64,000 nt of DNA from Schizochytrium sp. TIO01 (taxonomy: Eukaryota; Sar; Bigyra; Thraustochytrida; Thraustochytriidae): contig SMSO01000036.1 of NCBI GenBank assembly GCA_004764695.1, positions 2,578,001 to 2,642,000 of the forward strand, written 5' to 3'. Every line of letters begins with the position of its first letter. Within the stretch, counting starts at the first letter, position 1. Positions 23,473-31,269 of the stretch are shown piece after piece. The notes below the pieces were generated by a model that saw only the letters and a program-made list of their open reading frames with translations, did not search any database and was not told the DNA's origin. A program made the translations under genes and the position numbers.

Positions 23473-23860
23473 CGTTTAATTACATATGAAAATGGCCATG
23501 TGGTGTTGACCTGAACCATATTATCCTTCCTGTATGATATCCTTCGTCACAGGATAATGGATTGTTATAGGTAACGTTGAACATTTGAACGCTGAATTTG
23601 ATTGAATTTTGTGTCTGTTATTATTATTATTGGTTTGTTCTTTATAACAATAAAAAGTGAATATCGTACGGAACTGAGTCTAGCATGACCACTTCGTCAA
23701 TTTAGTCTCATCACTGTGATCCTCTTTTCAAAACGAGAAGGATATGTGTAGCATGTACTGACTAAGTAACTATGTGGCTGCCAATATCACATCGTGAAAT
23801 CACCTCCGTATGCGTTAGCTTTTGGAGCTCCAGAGTATAGCAAGCTATGACCAAGGGTAG
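22801..23860. other. Intergenic with a (CTT)n microsatellite
   Basis: 5' flank of the transacylase gene on one side and 3' flank of the Cys-His repeat gene on the other. It contains (CTT)10 at 23443-23473 and otherwise AT-rich DNA. I see no RNA gene or supported reading frame. Confidence 0.55.
23443..23473 (+). repeat. (CTT)n microsatellite
   Basis: A perfect CTT trinucleotide run of about ten units, in non-coding DNA. Confidence 0.95.
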
Positions 23861-26515
23861 CTAATATTTAGATTTGTCCCGGTGAGCCCAACACTTGGTG
23901 CCTCTTTGAGCAGGTTTATCACAGTCAATCTCCTGGCAAACCCTTCCGCCACCGTGCGCCCAGCACTTGAGCCCATTCTGCGCTGCAGTCAGGCAGCCTG
24001 GCTCTGTGCACCTCCGCCCACCACCATGCGTTGTACACTTGCCTCCCATTTTGGCCGGGGTATCACACCCTGGGTGCGAGCATCGTTTTCCGCCGCCGTG
24101 AGCAACGCAAAAGCCGCTGGAGTCTGCCACCTTTCCACAGCCTGGCGTTTCGCATCGAGCGCCACCTCCATGAGCAATACACTTTCCACCCTTTTGAGCA
24201 GATTTTCGGCATCCAGGCTCATCACAGCGCTTTCCGCCACCATGGGCAATGCACTTTCCACCTGACTTTGCACTTTTTTCGCAACCTGGTTCTTGACAGC
24301 GATCCCCTCCTCCATGAGCTTTGCATTTACCGCCCTTTTGTGCAGCCTTTTCACAGCCAGGTTCTTGGCAGCGATCTCCGCCACCATGGGCGACGCATTT
24401 ACCTCCTTTTTTAGCATTTTTCCTGCACCCAGGATGTTCACAACGGCCGACACCACCATGATGTTTGCACTTTTTATTCCTCCCTGCCGTGACATTGTCG
24501 CATCCACTCTCTTGACATCTGTTGCCCCCACCATGCGTTACACACTTACCCCCTTGCTTGGCAGAATTTCTACAGCCGGGCTCTTCACAACGTTTACCAC
24601 CGCCATGCGCAATGCAAAGACCTCCACCTTGATCCTTCTTGCCGCAACCAGGTTCTAAGCATATTCTCTTTCCTCTCCAAACGTGGACTCTCTTCCCTGG
24701 AGTTGCATTTGTGACGTTGTCCTCGACTTCGGAAGGAGCTGTATTTGATGTAGGTTGCATTTTATTAGTAGAATGTACCACAGATGATGATGAAGAAAAA
24801 GGCACCGGCGTGGACTTTGGAGTACTTGTGCTACTTGACCGTGTCTTGCGAGTTATTTCACCAGAAGCAACTTTCGATGGAGCCGACTGACCGTCACGAT
24901 CATCTTCATCTTCAACTGGACTCTCACTTTCTTTATTTTCACTGTTGATGCTAAACTCACTTCCACTTGCGCTGATGCCATGATCTAGTTCTTGCTCACG
25001 TTCAAGCCCTGCTTCATCAGCAACATCGCGCAAAGATTGCGGAGCAGCCTTTCGCCTAGGTTGTTTTCGAAGAGTTTTCGAAGAGGCTGTGCCAGAGGGA
25101 CCATCAATATCGTCTTCAGCATAAGCTTCGCTTTCACCTCTGCCACGTTTCTCATTCAAACGATGCATTGATCTTGTATTTTCTGTGCGCTTATCACTAC
25201 TATCACTTTCTGAGGATAAGGCGATATTACGCTTGCCTTTGTTTCCTTTCTTCTTGTCGTTCTTCCTCGACTTTGGCGTTTCTGCATGTTCCTCATGGAC
25301 ATCATTGTTCTCTGCTACACTTTCTTGGCTTTCGTCACTCTCTATGTCGTCATTCTCAGAACGACGTGAACTATGCCAATGGCGATGATGTGAAGTCAAT
25401 GCTGATCGGCTTGTTCTTGAAGAGTGAAGTTCAGATTCTTCATCTGAATCCTCGCTTAAATCTGATTGTCTCACCCTGCGTCGATCCGATTTGCCTCTTC
25501 GTCTCCCAGCCATCTCTGTGCCATGGCTATTACTGCTTCTGCTACTGTCTTCTTCATCAGAGGAATCGACAGCATCGTGATTTCGGCGACGAGTAGACTT
25601 TTTAATACTCCTCTTCTTACTCTTCTTTGTTTTCAAATATTTGCCGTGCTTCGGAATCTTTTCATGTTGGGATATGTCTTCGTCCACTTTTATGTTCTCC
25701 AGCTCCTCGTCATCTTCAGAATTTCGAGAGTTTTCATCGTCCTCATTTTCATCTTCGAAGTCCGCGTGGTTACGAGTCGATTTCTTCCTTTTTGAACGTT
25801 TGGAGGACTTTTCTCTGCTTCTGTAACGCTTTGCTCTTCTCTCAGGGTCTGAGCTCTCAAAGTCGGACTCCTCATCATGTTCTTCATGGTCTTTCGCCTC
25901 ATCTGCTTCGGACTCCTCGCTGTGCGAGTGATCTTGCTGGGGGCGAGAGATCTTTTGTCCATATCTATGTTGTTTCCTGTGCCTTTTCTTTGTCCTTTTC
26001 AGGCTTTGAGACTTTCCTGTGTCCGACACAGACTGTTCATCATCATCATCTTCTTCTTCTTCCTCTTCTTCGTCCTCGAAATTGTCAACATTATTGAAGT
26101 CTTCGCTTTTTCTAATCCGTTCCAAGCGGCGACGACGACGTCTGAAAGGCGTACTTTCGTGTTTGCGTCGCTTAAGACGCCTCTGACGATGCCCGTCAAG
26201 ATCTTCCTCTTCCTCCGAGGACCCTTGCGAGTCTGCGCTGTTGGCCTCATTCACAGAGCTTGAGACCACCACATCTTCTTCGCCGGCCGAAAGCTCTTTG
26301 TGTCGCCTCCTCGTAGATCGTTTTCTGGGGTCTTTGGCCATGTTATTGCCCTCTGCAACTGCGAAGCTTCTTTGTTGTTCTCCCCTCAGAGCCGCGGCAG
26401 CACTTCGCCTGTTGCCAGCGCAGCAAGGAAAGTACTTGCTTCTTCGATAATCTAGTTTGCCAAAGAGACTTTGTGTGGAATGATGTTTGAGACTCGACGG
26501 TATAACAAAAACCAT
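23861..26515 (-). CDS. Cys-His zinc-repeat protein ('WRKY19-like' repeats) with long charged N-terminal region
   Basis: An 884-codon frame. The first two thirds (to about residue 610) are low-complexity, rich in Ser, Glu, Asp, Lys and Arg, with acidic runs and many basic clusters that could act as nuclear localisation signals. The last 260 residues hold eleven units of about 24 residues with the pattern RCxxPGCxKxAxxGGKCxAHGGG. Each carries three Cys and one His as candidate zinc ligands; unit 3 is longer and the last ends in AHRDKSKY. Such repeats are abundant in stramenopile proteins often labelled WRKY transcription factor 19-like, though no WRKY domain is visible here. A nuclear, nucleic-acid-binding role is inference. 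The annotated start is at 26515, but a second ATG at 26341 (MAKDPRKRSTRR, residue 59) begins the charged region and may be the real one. The IS607 element starts about 30 bases upstream, head to head. Confidence 0.85.
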   Translation of the reverse strand: MVFVIPSSLKHHSTQSLFGKLDYRRSKYFPCCAGNRRSAAAALRGEQQRSFAVAEGNNMAKDPRKRSTRRRHKELSAGEEDVVVSSSVNEANSADSQGSSEEEEDLDGHRQRRLKRRKHESTPFRRRRRRLERIRKSEDFNNVDNFEDEEEEEEEDDDDEQSVSDTGKSQSLKRTKKRHRKQHRYGQKISRPQQDHSHSEESEADEAKDHEEHDEESDFESSDPERRAKRYRSREKSSKRSKRKKSTRNHADFEDENEDDENSRNSEDDEELENIKVDEDISQHEKIPKHGKYLKTKKSKKRSIKKSTRRRNHDAVDSSDEEDSSRSSNSHGTEMAGRRRGKSDRRRVRQSDLSEDSDEESELHSSRTSRSALTSHHRHWHSSRRSENDDIESDESQESVAENNDVHEEHAETPKSRKNDKKKGNKGKRNIALSSESDSSDKRTENTRSMHRLNEKRGRGESEAYAEDDIDGPSGTASSKTLRKQPRRKAAPQSLRDVADEAGLEREQELDHGISASGSEFSINSENKESESPVEDEDDRDGQSAPSKVASGEITRKTRSSSTSTPKSTPVPFSSSSSVVHSTNKMQPTSNTAPSEVEDNVTNATPGKRVHVWRGKRICLEPGCGKKDQGGGLCIAHGGGKRCEEPGCRNSAKQGGKCVTHGGGNRCQESGCDNVTAGRNKKCKHHGGVGRCEHPGCRKNAKKGGKCVAHGGGDRCQEPGCEKAAQKGGKCKAHGGGDRCQEPGCEKSAKSGGKCIAHGGGKRCDEPGCRKSAQKGGKCIAHGGGARCETPGCGKVADSSGFCVAHGGGKRCSHPGCDTPAKMGGKCTTHGGGRRCTEPGCLTAAQNGLKCWAHGGGRVCQEIDCDKPAQRGTKCWAHRDKSKY

Positions 26516-26599
26516 TAAAAGTTCTTATATTTCGTAGTGTTTGTTTCATATACATCATATATTATGCTTATTTAGGTCTTTGATAAGAAGTGGAGGTTA

Positions 26600-27290
26600 G
26601 GTAAGAAAATGGGTTCCTCGCCAAGCTCCAGACGCTGCAAGTGGCGCAAATCTCCAATACAAACCAGCAAAGTTCTTTCACCAGAAGTTTGGGGTCTCGG
26701 CAAGCGCCCTTCGGGGCTGGGCCGATGGCGGACGCGTGCGCTGCGCGCACCTCCCCGGAGGCAAGCGGATCTACGCCAGCGACGCTGTCGAGCGCATCTT
26801 TGATTGCGGTTCCACCGGCCGCGAGCAACGCAGCTCTGGACATACCGTTATGTACGCCAGAGTGTCCTCGACCAAGCTAAAGGAGGACCTCGAACGCTAG
26901 GTTGGCGATCTCCAGCGCGCCTACCCAGATGCTTCCGCCGTCTTCAAAAACATCGGCAGCGGGGTCAACTTCAAACGCCAAGGCCTGTGCTCCCTACTGG
27001 ACGCTTGCGACCGCGGAGGAATCCGCCAAGTTGTGGTCATGCACCGCGACCGACTTGCGCGAATCGCAGTCGACCTCTTGGAACACTTTTTCGAAAGAAA
27101 AATGTCAAACTCTTGGTACACGGCCAAGATGCACATGCCGGAGACTCAGACACCTAAAGACCTCCTCGGAATCATCACCGTCTTTGTATCATTGCATCAC
27201 GGAAAACGAGCAGCGCAAAATAGACGGCGACGACACAGCGAGGAAGAAGCGAGCTCGCACGAAGGCGCGCAAGACCACCAAGAAAGAATA
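26600..27290 (+). pseudogene. tnpA: IS607 serine recombinase (TnpA), broken
   Basis: In the frame of positions divisible by three, from about 26637, the sequence reads as an IS607 recombinase. First comes a MerR-like helix-turn-helix (FGVSASALRGWADGGRVRC, then LPGGKRIYASDAVERI). Next is the catalytic start YARVSS, with the candidate nucleophile serine at 26865-26867, and the arginine-bearing motif HRDRLAR near 27046. The frame is broken by a TAG at 26898-26900 (ERxVGD, where Gln is expected), by a frameshift in the A-run near 27100 (before NVKLLVHGQD), and by another after DSDT near 27150, before LLGIITVF. The family assignment is firm and the gene is dead as it stands. It lies directly before and overlaps the nuclease gene. 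Confidence 0.88.
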
Positions 27291-28572
27291 TAACCTTGTC
27301 CGTGCCAGAAAGGTTAGAGTATACCCTACTGAACACAATTGCTTAAATGGTTTGGTGTCACTAGAAGAGCCTCTAATACTGGCGTTGCGTTTCATCGAGA
27401 TGTGGCAAAGGGTGAGGAGGAAGCCATCAAATTGCATCAAGAGTCGTGCCTTAAGAAGGATATTAAAACGAAGCAGGTTTTAGTAGACGAAAATGGGAAT
27501 CCCCAAACGCATGGTGCCCTCTATGGAGAAAAGAAGGTTGTTCGATATAAAGAAAGGAATGATGCTTCTGAATGGGTTCTCGAGGTCTTACAAGTTATCT
27601 GTGATTCCGGGGTTCTGGATTTCTTCAAGGCTCTTGACTCGGGACGAGCCAAAAACGAAGAACTCTCTGTACAAAAGAAAATTCATGAGCAATCTTTTTA
27701 TAAGTTTCGAACCAAGCGTGATGAATCGCAGATTTTCGAAGTGAATGCACGTACCTGGAATTTGAAGAAATCAAAGACCTCCAACTTTCTTTTTAAAAAA
27801 TCCGTTCGCGCAAAGAAAAGTTCCGATGACCAGATTTCGAACGCAATGCGTGTGCAAATGAATCGCCTTGGGCATGTCTACTTCTTCTTCTTACAAGAAG
27901 AAAAAAAGCGTCCACTGGATCAGGCGCCCAATGCGCACCACAGTGTCGTTGCCCTTGATCCAGGCGTACGTACATTTCAAACGATGTATGACGCTGATGG
28001 TCGTGCCATTGAATGGGGCACAGAGAAAGATTTTAGAACCATATTCTATCTCTGCCGCCGCGTTGAAGATCCAGAGCAGGATTGATAAAGCTCAAGAGAA
28101 TAATAAGAAAACTGCATCCAGTGATAAAGACAACTTTAACACTCCCTTGAAGCGCGCTTTATATCGCGCCCAACTCAAGGTCAAGAACAAGACCACTGAG
28201 ATTCACCGCAAGCTCGCGCTTTGGCTTTGTGAAAACTATCGTGTTATTCTCTTGCCTAAATTCGAAACCTCCAAGATGAGTAGGAAGATGGAGCGACGGA
28301 TCTCCAAGAAGTCTGTTCGAATGATGTGTCGATGGCGCCACTTTAGGTTCCGCCAGACTCTCATTCATAAGGCTGAAATGTTCCCGTGGTGCAAGCTTGT
28401 TCTTTATCAAGAGAGCTACACTTCAAATGAATGTGGTGCCCTCCACCATAAACTCGGTGCATCCAAGGTTTTCCAATGCCCTAATTCCAAGTGCAAACAT
28501 GTAGCAGACCGTGATGTCTATGCCGCCAAAGGCATCCTTTTACGCTACCTATCCAAGGAAATGATTTTTTAA
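27230..28572 (+). pseudogene. TnpB/Fanzor2-type RNA-guided nuclease, frameshifted
   Basis: TnpB/Fanzor proteins are RuvC-fold, RNA-guided DNA nucleases encoded by transposons. The N-terminus (RARKVRVYPTEHN, near 27300) is in one frame. The next part (LKWFGVTRRASNTG onward, 27339-28085) is in a second frame. The C-terminal part (QSRIDKAQENNKK to the TAA ending at 28572) is in a third. At least two frameshifts, near 27335 and 28070, therefore break the gene. The RuvC residues can be placed: Asp in ALDPGVRTF (27957-27959), Glu in LLPKFETSKM (28264-28266) and Asp in ADRDVYAA (28507-28515). A zinc-ribbon-like segment is present (TSNECGAL, then CPNSKC), but the second Cys of the first pair appears to be Leu. 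The apparent size with frames joined is about 430 residues, fitting Fanzor2/TnpB. It was intact not long ago, since catalytic residues survive. Confidence 0.87.
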
Positions 28573-28576
28573 AAAA

Positions 28577-28645
28577 CCATTTCATTGAGTCGCTCTAAGT
28601 AGCTCATGATGGGGGTCTTAGCTCCCTGTATGAAATGCAAGTTGT
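28577..28645 (+). other. Structured right end of the IS607 element; candidate guide-RNA region
   Basis: Five bases after the nuclease stop, CATTTCAT (28578-28585) is perfectly mirrored by ATGAAATG (28630-28637), enclosing smaller complementary pieces such as GAGTCGCTC and GGGGGTCTTAGCTCCC. TnpB and Fanzor guide RNAs are normally encoded at and beyond the 3' end of the nuclease gene, so this is where one would lie. The RNA itself is inference. Confidence 0.3.
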
Positions 28646-28732
28646 GCAAATTTTGTAGTTAAATCACTAAGAGAATAGATTGGTAGTTAGATATCTATAC
28701 TAGTTTCTTTAAAAGTAGAGTCAATGGATGAC

Positions 28733-28773
28733 AAGGCAGAATCCGCTTGTCAAAAGGCAGAATCCGCTTGTCA
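28733..28773 (+). repeat. 21-bp tandem duplication
   Basis: AAGGCAGAATCCGCTTGTCA occurs twice in a row with a 21-base period. Each unit also has GACAAG/CTTGTC arms that could pair. This is either a slippage product or a small regulatory repeat. Confidence 0.85.
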
Positions 28774-29183
28774 ATTTAAGTAGGTATTGCTAGGCATACA
28801 CTGATTGAGTTAAAGATTTAAACGTGATACATATGATTATGAGCATGCATCCTTTGTCGAACACAACAAACGACACTGTTACGCATGAGGGACAGTATTT
28901 TATAGCTACTATCTACTAGGGCACTTCGGAAGAATAGCAGGTGTGAGATTTATTGCTTTTGTGAAGATTCCAAACTTGTCGTTTTCACTTTTCTATGTCA
29001 AACACTTGAAGATGACTATTGTGATGAAAGATTTTGCTGAGAGTACTAAAACAAAGATTGTTGAATATTTGTCATCATCGTGGTGCTTATAAAAGATGCA
29101 TTTTCTTGCGGAAAGGAACGATAGAGCTACACGAAAGAGAATGAGGATGAACTGACGTGTGATGCGAGGCATGAAACACTTGA
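28774..29183. other. Intergenic, nothing recognised
   Basis: AT-rich 3' flank of the 7-TM gene. No open frame or RNA gene stands out. Confidence 0.5.
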
Positions 29184-30221
29184 TTATTTAAGACTCAATG
29201 CAGACGATATACCACTGCCTTCGGCATCTCTCTTTTCTGCATTTCGGATGGTTCGTCGCATTGAAGAGCCCTTTCCACTGGAGCTTAGCTTCTGAGGCAA
29301 CGTTTTCCATGTTTTAGGGCTCCAAACAGCACTCGTAATTGCCATAAGCCCAGCGTAGTTACAAATGCTGTCGATCGGGGTTGCCATGAGCTGAATAATT
29401 TGAAGGTGATATTGATCACTCCGCATACCATGAAAGTTTGTATATACAGGGATAAATGTGATTGTTCCCATGACTCCAGCAGTCGTAATCAACGTGAAAG
29501 ATGACCAGAACAGATTTTTCAAGGCAATTCGCTTCAGCTTGCTTGTACTGTCCATTTCACGTATATTGCGTGATGCGCTCATTAGACTTACTTGCGAAAT
29601 GACAGGGACAAGAAAAAGAATGAGAAACACCGCTGAAAAAGTAATATCTGCCGAGAAAAACATCAGTCCAATCCACCATGGATATGTCATTACACATACG
29701 TGATTAGGTAGGGAGAGTCCCCGTACAGTAAGAAGGAGCCAGATAATGAATATCGGCATCGCGTATGTACCATACATTGCAAATTTTCTCAACAGATGTA
29801 AACGAGATTTCTTCTGAGCTATACCAATCTTGCAACGTTGAAGGAAGATTAAATAGGTACAAGCGTGTGCGGCGACATAGAAAAAGGGAGGCATAGATCC
29901 TCCGAAAGAGCACCCTAACCATCTTGCTTCTGAGAACTTGTCGATTGCTAAAATAAGCAACGAGATGTCAAGGCCAAACATAAAAAGCAAGTAGAAGTTG
30001 AGCATGACGTATACTTTTATTTGCGAAGGCTTAAGTCTTTTGTAACAAAATATGTGCAAATATATGATTGTGCCTGCGCAAAGAAGGATCCCACAGCCTG
30101 CAAAACATGCCTGCACTGTTAGCATGACATCAATAGTAGATGTAGCTACGAAATCATCATCATAACTCAGTGTGGTGTTGGCCGTACGCGCGACAACCTC
30201 ATCGAAGAACCACCCCATCAC
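29184..30221 (-). CDS. Seven-transmembrane protein, GPCR-like topology, unknown ligand
   Basis: 345 residues with no introns. A short, probably extracellular N-terminus carries an N-glycosylation site (NTT at 15-17). Seven hydrophobic segments follow at roughly 32-58, 68-93, 108-128, 148-167, 182-211, 236-261 and 272-298, then a basic, serine-rich tail of about 45 residues that would lie in the cytoplasm. Basic residues cluster in the short loops after TM1, TM3 and TM5 (KRLKPSQ, KKSRLHLLRK, SKLKRIALK), giving an outside N-terminus and GPCR-like orientation. A pair of cysteines (near 104 and 176) could bridge the extracellular loops. I do not see the DRY or NPxxY motifs of rhodopsin-type receptors, so the family is open. 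A cAMP- or secretin-type-like receptor is one possibility. Confidence 0.75.
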   Translation of the reverse strand: MMGWFFDEVVARTANTTLSYDDDFVATSTIDVMLTVQACFAGCGILLCAGTIIYLHIFCYKRLKPSQIKVYVMLNFYLLFMFGLDISLLILAIDKFSEARWLGCSFGGSMPPFFYVAAHACTYLIFLQRCKIGIAQKKSRLHLLRKFAMYGTYAMPIFIIWLLLTVRGLSLPNHVCVMTYPWWIGLMFFSADITFSAVFLILFLVPVISQVSLMSASRNIREMDSTSKLKRIALKNLFWSSFTLITTAGVMGTITFIPVYTNFHGMRSDQYHLQIIQLMATPIDSICNYAGLMAITSAVWSPKTWKTLPQKLSSSGKGSSMRRTIRNAEKRDAEGSGISSALSLK

Positions 30222-30309
30222 TAATTAAAATAGATTGACACGAGACACTGTTTCACGTTAGCACACGCAAGTAAGGACTGGCATGAATCATATTTGATAC
30301 TTGGTCCTA

Positions 30310-30870
30310 GTGGTGTTGAATTTAACCTAACCTAACCTAACCTAACGGATATCTTCAGCTCGACATGATACATTTATCCTGCCTGTATCCAGAACCAAAA
30401 CCTCAAAAATCTAAACATCATCCTTTTCTCTTGCACCTGAGCTCGGAATCCTTATCAGACTACCGCTGCGCGCTCTGCAACACAAACTGATCTGCAATGC
30501 GCTCACATCAATGTACACTAAATTGCATTGTTTCCAGCTTTTACCCGACTATGACCCTCAATATGGAACCAACGAATATTTTCCCTGGTTTGTTTCTTGA
30601 CGCAGATACTCTTACTGAAAAATTAATTAACCTTGTGTGAACAGTGACACAGCTGGAATCTTTAATCTAAGTGTACTAGTGGACACGATATTGCCAAAGT
30701 CCAAGGCGTCACATTGTAAGATCTCAAGGTTTTAGGACTAATATGGAATTGGCCTAGACAACCAGACTTGCGAAGTTGAGAAGAATCAAAGTTTACATAC
30801 ACATTCCCTAGAGTCAAGAGTGATGGAATCTGGAGTGGTAGTTGAAGAGGCGAGTTAACCATATCATGAC
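30310..30870 (+). repeat. Dispersed repeat with CCTAA (TTAGG) tract, copy 2
   Basis: It opens with five CCTAA units (30322-30346), then the segment GATACATTTATCCTGCCTGTATCC that is also found at 4.65 kb and, inverted, near 46.0 kb. The right part (30765-30860: GCGAAGTTGAGAAG, CATTCCCTAGAGTCAAG, GTTGAAGAGGCGA) matches 40.18-40.27 kb. The CCTAA tract resembles a telomere-type repeat, but it is internal, short and attached to the repeat, so it is more likely part of the element. Confidence 0.6.
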
Positions 30871-31269
30871 CTCCAGTAAGTAAGACAATCCATAGTAGGT
30901 ACCGAGGTACGGTCCAACGATTGAATTAAGCTATAAAACACCAAGCTGGCTTATTATTGTAATGGCCGGCAAGTACATTATTTCACAGTACAGGACAGTG
31001 ATCTCGAGGAGGTACAGCTGCAATCTAGTAGGTACTTTTAGGATTAAAAGCAGAGAAGATGATAAAATGTCAGACCCACACCAAAACCTTACATTTACAA
31101 GACATCTAGTTGACAACGGTTCTATTTAAGCAGAGAATGAAGTCGAATAAAACTCAATATACTCAAAACCGCCAGGAAGGGCCTACATGGCCTGTTGGAC
31201 ATTCTGTCAGAAGCTTTGCACGAGAGGGGAACGGGAAAATGAAAAGAAAGATGAAAGAAGTTATTGATT
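30871..31269. other. Intergenic, 3' flank of the secreted protein gene
   Basis: No supported reading frame or RNA gene. Confidence 0.5.

Larger units (their letters stand above)
26548..28645 (+). mobile_element. IS607-type transposon with serine recombinase and TnpB/Fanzor nuclease, inactivated
   Basis: IS607 elements move with a serine recombinase (TnpA, with a MerR-like N-terminal helix-turn-helix) and usually carry TnpB; eukaryotic and giant-virus versions carry the Fanzor2 type. Both genes are present in that order on the plus strand, with the end of tnpA overlapping the start of tnpB in another frame. The left edge is set by homology to the deleted copy at 20.1 kb. The right edge is less certain and is placed after the inverted-repeat region following the tnpB stop. 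No terminal inverted repeats or target duplications are visible, as expected for the family. Both genes carry stops or frameshifts, so the element cannot move by itself. It lies immediately upstream of the Cys-His repeat gene. Confidence 0.88.

Noticed and set aside
23882..25596. Several plus-strand frames of 120-140 codons opposite the Cys-His repeat gene
   Set aside because: Shadows of the repetitive minus-strand coding sequence, with no domain of their own.
26609..26880. Two plus-strand frames (MGSSPSSRRCKW and MAQISNTNQQ) as small genes
   Set aside because: They are wrong-frame readings of the recombinase pseudogene. The third frame gives the IS607 helix-turn-helix and catalytic motifs.
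30322..30346. CCTAA run as a telomere or chromosome end
   Set aside because: Only five units, internal, flanked on both sides by ordinary sequence and genes, and linked to a dispersed repeat.
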